DNA of 35,507 nucleotides, taken from Candidatus Competibacteraceae bacterium (lineage in GTDB: Bacteria > Pseudomonadota > Gammaproteobacteria > Competibacterales > Competibacteraceae). The notes beneath the pieces are model-generated. The model did not search any database, was not told the origin of the DNA, and worked only from the letters and a program-made list of their open reading frames with translations. The translations under genes and the position numbers were made by a program. The DNA is taken from NCBI GenBank assembly GCA_027492875.1, contig JAPUDV010000136.1:1-35507 (forward strand), read 5' to 3'. Below are positions 29,634 through 35,507 of the stretch, one piece after another. Positions within the stretch are counted from its first letter, which is position 1; each line of letters starts with the position of its first letter.

Positions 29634-30358
29634 TCTTTCTCGATCTCGACGATACGATTTTGCAGACCGCGCCGAAATGTCCGCCCGCCGAACCGGTGGA
29701 GCCGGCGGCGGTGGACCGGGCCGGTCGGGCATTGTCGTTCATGACCCGCGCTCAACGGCGGCTGCTGGCGTTTTGGCTGGAGCGGGGCACGGTGATTCCG
29801 GTCACGGGGCGCACCGACGAGGCGCTGGCGCGAGTGACGCTGAAATTCGAGTCCTGGCGCATTACTCATCACGGCGCCGTGATCCGCCAGCCCAATGACC
29901 GCTTGCCGGCCTGGTGGCACGACGAGATCCGGCCGTTGCTGGTGGCGGCGCAACCGCTGCTTTGGGAGTGCGCCGCCACCCTGGAGCAGGGCGCGGCGAC
30001 CGGCGGTTATCGGGTGCGCAGCCACGCGGTCGATGAATGGCTGACCTATATTTCCGTCAAGGCCAACGCCGACGAAGCCGCGCTGACCGAGTTGCGGGCG
30101 CGACTGGTCGCCGCCGGTTTGCCGGGGGAACTGGCGCTGCATCACAACGGGAACAATCTGGCGGTTACCGTCCGGGGTGCGCAGAAGCACGATGCCGTGC
30201 GGCGAGTGGCGGCGGAACTGGAACGGGACGGACCCATCGTCACCATCGGCGCCGGCGACAGCCTGACCGATATTCCGTTTCTGCGCGTTTGCGATTTCGC
30301 GCTGGCGCCCAGGGACAGTCAGATTCAGCGGGAGACCTGGCGCGAGTACGCGCCATGA
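29618..30358 (+). CDS. HAD-superfamily phosphatase of the TRSP/StiP cluster
   Basis: 246 residues with all HAD motifs: D9-L-D11 in IFLDLDDTI, VTGRT as motif II, lysine 188-region AQKHDAV as motif III and GAGDSLTDIPFL as motif IV. The cap resembles the Cof/sucrose-phosphate phosphatase type. A phosphatase of this type could dephosphorylate the phosphoribosyl product made by the neighbouring PRTases. GGAGGAG lies before the ATG, inside the end of the preceding gene; the stop overlaps the next start (ATGA). Confidence 0.86.
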   Translation: MPRIVIFLDLDDTILQTAPKCPPAEPVEPAAVDRAGRALSFMTRAQRRLLAFWLERGTVIPVTGRTDEALARVTLKFESWRITHHGAVIRQPNDRLPAWWHDEIRPLLVAAQPLLWECAATLEQGAATGGYRVRSHAVDEWLTYISVKANADEAALTELRARLVAAGLPGELALHHNGNNLAVTVRGAQKHDAVRRVAAELERDGPIVTIGAGDSLTDIPFLRVCDFALAPRDSQIQRETWREYAP

Positions 30359-31437
30359 TGCCCTTTTCCGGCAGCTACCGGCCCGAAGACACCCTGTTTC
30401 TGCTCAAGCCGCTGCGCTTGGAGATGGTGGACGTGAATGCCAAGGAGCGACTGATTCAGTCCGGTGCGCGTCACTACAGCGAAATGCTGTCCCCCGAGCG
30501 GGTTCCGGGTCCGCGCTATCTGGCGCTGTTCGAGCGGTTGATCGACCGCTACGCGCCACGGCTGGCGGCGGAGATCCTGGCGCTGGCGCGCTATCTGGCC
30601 CAGACCCGGCCCCGGCAGGTGACCGTGGTGTCGCTGGCCCGCGCCGGCACGCCGGTGGGGGCCTTGCTGGCCCGCGCCTTGCGCTGGCTGGGGCGGACGG
30701 ACGTGTGCCACTACTCGGTTTCGATCATCCGCGACCGGGGTATCGACGAAAATGCTCTGGCGTTTATCCTCCGTCAAGCGGGGCGCGCGCCGGCCGGACT
30801 GGCGTTCGTGGACGGCTGGACCGCCAAGGGCGTGATCGGCGAGGAACTGCGCCGGGCGCTGAAGCGTTGGAACGCTCGCCAGCCCGAACCGTTGGACGAG
30901 ACGCTGCATGTGGTGTCCGACATCGGCGGCGTCGCCGACGTGGCGGCGACCTGCGACGATTACGCCATCCCCAGTGGGATCTTGAACGCAACCGTGTCGG
31001 GGCTGACCAGCCGTTCGATTCTCAACGCCGCCATCGGCCCAGACGATTTTCACGGCTGCGTGTTCTACCCGGAGTTCGCGCCGCACGACCGGTCCGGCTG
31101 GTTTCTCGACCGGGTGGCCGGCTATTTCGCCGCCGCCGAACCGGCTCCGCTCCACCGCGATCCCGAAGAGCGGCGGGAGCGGTATCAGGCGATGACGGAT
31201 TTTTTGGCCCGGTTGCACGCCCGCCACCGCGTCAGCGACCGTAACTTCATTAAACCAGGCGTGGCCGAGGCGACACGGGTGTTACTGCGTCGGTTGCCGG
31301 GCCTGCTGCTGTTGCGCGACGCCGGTCATCCCGATGTCGAACACCTGCGATTGCTGGCCGGGGAAAAACGGGTTCCCGTCGTTATCGATTCGACCTTGCC
31401 CGTTTTGGCCGCCGCCCTGATCGAGGATTTGTCATGA
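30355..31437 (+). CDS. StiP-type phosphoribosyltransferase with PELOTA RNA-binding domain
   Basis: The start is ATG 30355 or 30358, overlapping the HAD stop; the frame is open further upstream but that part shadows the HAD gene. The 360-residue protein starts with FSGSYRPEDTLFLLKP, typical of the 'cysteine protease StiP' family, now seen as a PRTase-fold domain. VVSLARAGTPVG (91-102) and VDGWTAKG (152-159) are its PRPP-loop-like motifs. The last 65 residues (about 295-360) correspond to the PELOTA domain, predicted to bind RNA. The protease label is historical and not supported by an obvious catalytic dyad. Confidence 0.87.
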   Translation: MMPFSGSYRPEDTLFLLKPLRLEMVDVNAKERLIQSGARHYSEMLSPERVPGPRYLALFERLIDRYAPRLAAEILALARYLAQTRPRQVTVVSLARAGTPVGALLARALRWLGRTDVCHYSVSIIRDRGIDENALAFILRQAGRAPAGLAFVDGWTAKGVIGEELRRALKRWNARQPEPLDETLHVVSDIGGVADVAATCDDYAIPSGILNATVSGLTSRSILNAAIGPDDFHGCVFYPEFAPHDRSGWFLDRVAGYFAAAEPAPLHRDPEERRERYQAMTDFLARLHARHRVSDRNFIKPGVAEATRVLLRRLPGLLLLRDAGHPDVEHLRLLAGEKRVPVVIDSTLPVLAAALIEDLS

Positions 31438-32390
31438 ACGTCATCCCTCTCGATGCGCGCGCCTTGCATCCTGGAGGGCAGGGACACGCCCACGTCGAGC
31501 CCGAGCCCTTGCTATCGGCGGCGCTGCTGGGCGCCGCGCTGTACGTGCCCGCCAGCCGGCCGGATTTGGCGGCCATCGCCCGCGACCACCGGCGGTCCGG
31601 CGCGCGGTCACTGATTTTTTGCACCGAGGATGCGGTGCACGAGCGGGATCTGGAGCGGTCGCTGGCCCAACTGGCGGCGCTGCTGCCGCAACTGGACCCC
31701 GGACTGCCGCTGAAGTTTATCCGCCCGCGTAATCCGGCGGTGTTGCGGCGATTGCTGCGGATGGAGGGCATCGAGCGGGTGCGAGGCTTCGCGCCGCCCA
31801 AGTTTGACCCGCATACGCTGGGGGATTGGCTGAAAGTTTGGGACGACCGGCACGGTCATTATCTGATGCCGATTCTGGAGACCGCCGCAGCCTTCGACCG
31901 CCGCCGGATGGAACTGCTGCGCGACCGGTTGGAGGAGAGCGGCCTGCGCGATCGGGTTTTGTGCCTGCGCATCGGTGGCAACGATCTGCTGAATCTGCTC
32001 GGCATCCGCCGGGCGCGCGGCGCGACGGTGTACGACACGCCGCTACGCGGGGTGATCGCCGATCTGGCCTGCGTTTTCCAGCCGGCCGGCTACCGGCTCA
32101 GCGCGCCGGTGTTCGACCGATTGGATGCGCCGGAGGTGTTGGCGCGGGAGGTGGAGGCCGATCTCCAGCACGGTCTGGCCGGCAAGACCGCGATTCATCC
32201 AACACAAATTCCGGTGATCGAGGGCTGCTACCGGGTGCCGCGCGAGGATTACGACCTGGCGGCGGCGGTGCTGGCGCCGGAGGCGGCGGCGGTGTTCAAG
32301 CTGCGCGAGACGTTTTGCGAGCCCGCCACCCACCGGCGCTGGGCGGCGGCGGTGCTGGAGCGGGCGCGGGTGTTCGGGGTAATGGATTAG
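31434..32390 (+). CDS. Divergent HpcH/HpaI (CitE-like) aldolase of the StiP cluster
   Basis: The ATG overlaps the StiP stop (ATGA). The 318-residue TIM-barrel protein keeps the CitE skeleton: LIFCTEDAV (60-68), IRPRNP, PPKF, LMPILETA with the Mg-ligand glutamate, RIGGNDLLN with the aspartate, and GKTAIHPTQIP. It differs from metabolic CoA lyases in having TEDAV instead of LEDAV and a long N-terminal extension. In Ter-type clusters this aldolase is thought to act on a sugar-phosphate or keto-acid moiety of the nucleoside-like metabolite. It is the last gene of the operon. Confidence 0.85.
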   Translation: MNVIPLDARALHPGGQGHAHVEPEPLLSAALLGAALYVPASRPDLAAIARDHRRSGARSLIFCTEDAVHERDLERSLAQLAALLPQLDPGLPLKFIRPRNPAVLRRLLRMEGIERVRGFAPPKFDPHTLGDWLKVWDDRHGHYLMPILETAAAFDRRRMELLRDRLEESGLRDRVLCLRIGGNDLLNLLGIRRARGATVYDTPLRGVIADLACVFQPAGYRLSAPVFDRLDAPEVLAREVEADLQHGLAGKTAIHPTQIPVIEGCYRVPREDYDLAAAVLAPEAAAVFKLRETFCEPATHRRWAAAVLERARVFGVMD

Positions 32391-32432
32391 AGGCTGATGG
32401 GCGCGCGCCCCGTTCCTCCTTCGGAATGCAAC

Positions 32433-32456
32433 AAAAAACCCCGCGAGGCGGGGTTT
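32433..32456 (-). terminator. Intrinsic terminator of the BI-1 gene
   Basis: AAACCCCGC (32436-32444) and GCGGGGTTT (32448-32456) form a perfect 9-bp stem. Read on the minus strand, the stem is followed by six T, so it ends the BI-1 transcript. It probably also serves the convergent StiP operon. Confidence 0.85.
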
Positions 32457-32481
32457 ACCGTGAATCGGGTTGACGGCGCGA

Positions 32482-33165
32482 TCAATCGTCGCCGGACACG
32501 ATGCCCAGAATTTGCAGCAGGCTCAGGAGCAGGTTAAAGAGGGTGATGTACAGGCTGACGGTGGCCATGATGTAGTTGGTCTCGCCGCCGTGAATGATTT
32601 CGCTGGTCTGCCAGAGGATCATGCCCGACATCAGCAGAATGAACATCCCGGACACCGCCAGCGACAGGGTCGGAATGTTGAACAGCATCGCGCCCAGTCC
32701 GGCCAGGAACGCGACCAGGATGCCCACCATCAGGAAGGATCCCATGAAGCTGAAGTCCTTGCGGCTGACCACCGCGTAGCCGGACAGCGCCAGGAAGATC
32801 GCGCCGGTGCCGCCCAGGGCGGTCATCACCACTTGCGGGCCGTTCGGCAGGCTGAGATAGAGGTTGAGAATCGGCCCCAGCGTATAGCCGAGGAAGCCGG
32901 TCAGGGCGAACACCGCCGCCAAGCCCCAGACGCTGTCGCGCAGCCGGGTGACCACGAACAACAGGCCAAAATACCCACCCATCGTGATCAGCCAGTGCAA
33001 CGGCGCCGCGTTGGTGGCCATGGCGATGCCGGCCGTGATGGCGCTGAACAGCAAGGTCATCGACAGCAGCAGGTAGGTGTTGCGCAGAACCTTGTTGCCG
33101 ACGGACGGCTTGTCCAACGTCAGCGTAATGGGCGCGCTGGCCAGAACATCGTTTTTCCGCAACAT
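32482..33165 (-). CDS. Bax inhibitor-1 (BI-1)/YccA family membrane protein
   Basis: 227 residues with seven hydrophobic helices starting near residue 25 and a polar N-terminus. Family signs are the RNTYLLLSMTLLFSA first helix, the SLPNGP-containing loop and GGETNYIMATVSLY before the last helix. Bacterial BI-1 proteins (YccA, YbhL) modulate membrane proteases such as FtsH or leak calcium. It is transcribed alone, leftwards. The long open frame on the other strand in this region is a shadow. Confidence 0.93.
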   Translation of the reverse strand: MLRKNDVLASAPITLTLDKPSVGNKVLRNTYLLLSMTLLFSAITAGIAMATNAAPLHWLITMGGYFGLLFVVTRLRDSVWGLAAVFALTGFLGYTLGPILNLYLSLPNGPQVVMTALGGTGAIFLALSGYAVVSRKDFSFMGSFLMVGILVAFLAGLGAMLFNIPTLSLAVSGMFILLMSGMILWQTSEIIHGGETNYIMATVSLYITLFNLLLSLLQILGIVSGDD

Positions 33166-33396
33166 CGCGAATCGAACCTCCCAAGAGTGGATGAGTTAGT
33201 GCTATTGACCGTTCTCCAGCACGAACGGTTCACCAGGGAACCTTCGCCGTGGTCGGCAATATCCGATTTTATACATGAAGAGCGTGGCCTTGTCGCGCCA
33301 TTGCTCCCGATTGATGAAATCGACGAATGCAACAGATGTTCTGCAAGTGTCGGGCAAGCTATAGTCACCATAACATTCATGACAATCTTCTCCTCC

Positions 33397-34338
33397 ATGA
33401 CTATCTTCCCGATGCTCCCGTTGGCCTGCTTCCGGTTTCGTTTTCGCGCGACGGTGGACTTGCGGTTGCCCACTTACACCGGGTCTGCTTGGCGCGGCGC
33501 CTTCGGCCGCGCCCTGAAGCACCTGGTTTGTATTACGGACAAAGCGGCTTGCCCGTCCTGTCCATTTTACCGTTCGTGTATCCATCCCTACCTGTTTGAG
33601 ACGCCCCCCGATCCGGGCGTGGGCAAGCTGACCAAGTACACCGCCGCGCCGCATCCCTACGTGCTGATTCCCGACGACCACCACGGCCGGGTGGCTGCTG
33701 GCCAGACCTTGACCGTCGATGTCCATTTACTCGGCCACGGAAACCGCCATCTGCCCTACGTGATCCATGCGCTGAATCAAGCCGGACGACGCGGGCTGGG
33801 TCAGGATCGCGGTGCATTGGAGTTGCTCGGCGTCGCCCAGGCCGACGGCGAAGATTGGCGTCTCATCTACACGCCCGGCGATGACCTGAACCCTTTGCTG
33901 CCCACGGTTCCGGTCACGCCGCCCTGCCCCGAACGACTGACGTTGCGCGTGCTCACGCCGCTACGCCTGAACAGCGAAAACCGGCTGGTCTCGCAGGATC
34001 GCTTTCGCTTTCACCATCTGTTTTCCAGCCTGCTGCGGCGGATTTCGCTGCTGACCGCCTTCCACACCGACGACCCGCTCGACACCGACTTCGTCGGCCT
34101 GACCCAAGCGGCCCGCGCGGTCGAGCTAAGTCGCGCACGTCTGCGCTGGCATGAATGGGTACGTTTCTCCTCGCGCCAGGATACGTTGGTGAAAATGGGA
34201 GGGTTGATCGGCGAGATCGAATTGAGCGGCCCGGACCTGGAACCCTTCTGGCCGTATTTGTGGTTGGGGCAATGGACGCATGCCGGCAAGGGCGCGGTGA
34301 TGGGTTTGGGGCGCTACCAGATCGACGCTCTAAAGTGA
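33397..34338 (+). CDS. cas6: CRISPR precursor-RNA endoribonuclease Cas6
   Basis: ATG 33397 is preferred; 33379 and 33412 are alternatives and none has a clear ribosome-binding site. The 313-residue protein shows the RAMP fold of a Cas6 subfamily. The N-terminus is PLACFRFRFRA, then YTGSAWRGAFGRAL, then a cysteine group at 45, 52, 55 and 61 (C-x6-C-x2-C-x5-C) leading to HPYLFE. The glycine-rich loop GKGAVMGLGRY is at the end. It would cut pre-crRNA within repeats. No array or other cas genes except the next gene are visible, so the rest of the locus must lie to the right. Confidence 0.85.
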   Translation: MTIFPMLPLACFRFRFRATVDLRLPTYTGSAWRGAFGRALKHLVCITDKAACPSCPFYRSCIHPYLFETPPDPGVGKLTKYTAAPHPYVLIPDDHHGRVAAGQTLTVDVHLLGHGNRHLPYVIHALNQAGRRGLGQDRGALELLGVAQADGEDWRLIYTPGDDLNPLLPTVPVTPPCPERLTLRVLTPLRLNSENRLVSQDRFRFHHLFSSLLRRISLLTAFHTDDPLDTDFVGLTQAARAVELSRARLRWHEWVRFSSRQDTLVKMGGLIGEIELSGPDLEPFWPYLWLGQWTHAGKGAVMGLGRYQIDALK

Positions 34339-34427
34339 CAACGGCGGCAAGCTTGCCGTCTCGGACTTTTTGTCTTTTCCGGTTCACTGTCGCAAGGATC
34401 GCACTATGCTGAAAGGAAAACCTCGCC

Positions 34428-35507
34428 ATGAATCCGGAAAAGTACGCTCGTCGTATCCTGTTGTGCGTCTCTGGCTTGTCGCCGCAGATCGTCACCGAGA
34501 CGCTGTATGCCCTGACCGTGACGGGCGAGCCGCGTTTTGTCCCGACGGAAATCCACCTGCTGACCACCGCCGAGGGCGCGGAACGAGCGCGGTTGACCCT
34601 GCTCAGCGACGAACCGGGCTGGTTCCACCGCTTGCGCGAGGATCATGGTTTGCCGGATATCCGTTTCGCTCTCGACCATATTCATATCCTGCGCGATACC
34701 GAAGGCCGATTGCTGCGCGACATTCGCAGCGTGGCGGATAACGAGGCCATCGCCGACGCCATCACGGCCAAGGTGCGCGAGCTGACCGCCGATCCCGAGG
34801 GCGTGGTTCATGCCTCCATCGCCGGCGGGCGCAAGACCATGGGTTTTTATCTCGGCTACGCGCTGTCGCTGTTTGGCCGGACGCAGGACCGACTGTCGCA
34901 TGTGCTGGTGTCTCCGCCGTTCGAGTCGAACCCCAATTTCTTCTATCCGACTCCGGTGGAGCGGGTGATTTTCGGCAACGGTCCCGACCAGCGACCGCTG
35001 GACGCCAGCGCCGCCACGGTGATGCTGGCCGACATTCCCTTCGTGCGGCTGCGCGACGGCTTGCAGGAGTCCTTGTTGCGCGAGGGCGCGAGTTTCAGCG
35101 ACGTGGTGCGGCAGGCCCAGCGCAACCTGGCCGCGCCGAGTCTGACGCTGGATGAGGCCAGCGGCCGGGCGTGCTGCGGGGAAACCGTGCTGCGGTTGAC
35201 CCCGATCAGCTTCGCCTGGCTGGCCTGGTTCGCCCGGCGGGCCAGCCAGGGGTTGCCGCCGCTGCACTGGAAGCGGATCGGCCCCGCCGAAGTCGAGGCG
35301 TTTCTGGCCGAACACAAGGCGGCGCTCAAGGATGCTCTGGCCGACGACGAGCATCCGTCGATCAAGGCCCGGCGCGAGGAGGGCATTTCCAAGGAATTTT
35401 TCGAGGAGCGCACCAGCAAGCTCAAGCGCGAATTGAGCCGGGCGCTGGGTGTGCCGGCGGCGGCGCGCTACACGCCCCAGCGCCAGGGAAGCCAGCGGCT
35501 GGCCGGT
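34428..35507 (+). CDS. CARF-domain CRISPR protein of the NE0113 family (Csm6-like/ring nuclease group), 3' end outside window
   Basis: The gene runs off the right edge; 360 residues are seen. AGGAAA lies before ATG 34428. The N-terminal 180 residues are a Rossmann-like CARF domain: ILLCVSGLSPQIVTETLYAL (10-29) and the family motif SIAGGRKTMGFYLGYALS (130-147), which should contact a cyclic oligoadenylate. A Cys/Trp-rich and then Lys/Glu-rich helical region follows. NE0113-family proteins go with type III CRISPR systems, as signal-sensing effectors or ring nucleases. Which of the two applies cannot be told from sequence. It lies 89 bases after cas6. Confidence 0.8.
   Translation, partial: MNPEKYARRILLCVSGLSPQIVTETLYALTVTGEPRFVPTEIHLLTTAEGAERARLTLLSDEPGWFHRLREDHGLPDIRFALDHIHILRDTEGRLLRDIRSVADNEAIADAITAKVRELTADPEGVVHASIAGGRKTMGFYLGYALSLFGRTQDRLSHVLVSPPFESNPNFFYPTPVERVIFGNGPDQRPLDASAATVMLADIPFVRLRDGLQESLLREGASFSDVVRQAQRNLAAPSLTLDEASGRACCGETVLRLTPISFAWLAWFARRASQGLPPLHWKRIGPAEVEAFLAEHKAALKDALADDEHPSIKARREEGISKEFFEERTSKLKRELSRALGVPAAARYTPQRQGSQRLAG

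Noticed and set aside
33166..33378. Possible CRISPR repeat remnants before cas6
   Set aside because: No repeated unit of 25-40 bases with regular spacers is visible here or elsewhere in the window.
32470..33396. Upstream extension of the cas6 frame
   Set aside because: It runs antisense through the BI-1 gene and is full of Gln, His and Arg without family likeness; Cas6 similarity starts near 33397.

Overview
The window is GC-rich DNA from a proteobacterium, most likely a gammaproteobacterium. That inference rests on the PhoBR-SixA-Ppx set, the Asp-type Mg-dependent HemB, the YccA-type BI-1 protein and the AapJQMP transporter. The gene mix would suit a Competibacter/Contendobacter-like lineage, but I cannot prove this without a search. 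No tRNA, rRNA, insertion sequence or CRISPR array was found.

Left part (1-6.7 kb): the end of an EamA permease and a tiny membrane protein lead into a tight three-gene operon for C4/C5-dicarboxyl-CoA chemistry (MaoC/mesaconyl-C4-CoA hydratase type, CitE-type lyase, family III CoA transferase). Convergent to it lie an ABC-2 type ATPase without its permease, an ApbE flavin transferase lipoprotein and a second CitE-type lyase.

Middle (6.7-19.6 kb): a hairpin-rich non-coding stretch comes first. A less GC-rich patch follows, coding a Gly/Ser/Val-rich orphan and a stand-alone peptidoglycan-binding domain. Then come a secreted Tyr/His-rich protein, a universal stress protein, TrxB and a 2-Cys peroxiredoxin. 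phoB-phoR (with a visible Pho box), sixA and ppx form a phosphate/polyphosphate block. A fatty-acid hydroxylase/sterol-desaturase family protein, hemB with a coupled membrane-anchored unknown, and an esterase complete this part.

19.7-27 kb: a FIST sensor protein sits upstream of a GAF-PAS-GGDEF diguanylate cyclase on the minus strand, in DNA less GC-rich than its surroundings. The complete aapJQMP general L-amino-acid ABC transporter operon follows.

27.2-32.4 kb: the most interesting region, a translationally coupled six-gene operon: DUF2256 zinc-ribbon peptide, CgeB-like glycosyltransferase, PRTase with TRSP domain, HAD phosphatase, StiP-type PRTase with PELOTA domain, and a divergent CitE-like aldolase. 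The last four match the predicted nucleoside-like metabolite module known from tellurite-resistance (Ter) stress systems. Here it has no ter genes in view and carries a glycosyltransferase at its head.

Right edge (32.4-35.5 kb): a BI-1 family membrane protein with its own terminator, then a Cas6 endoribonuclease and a CARF protein of the NE0113 family cut by the window end. This is probably the flank of a type III CRISPR-Cas locus continuing to the right.
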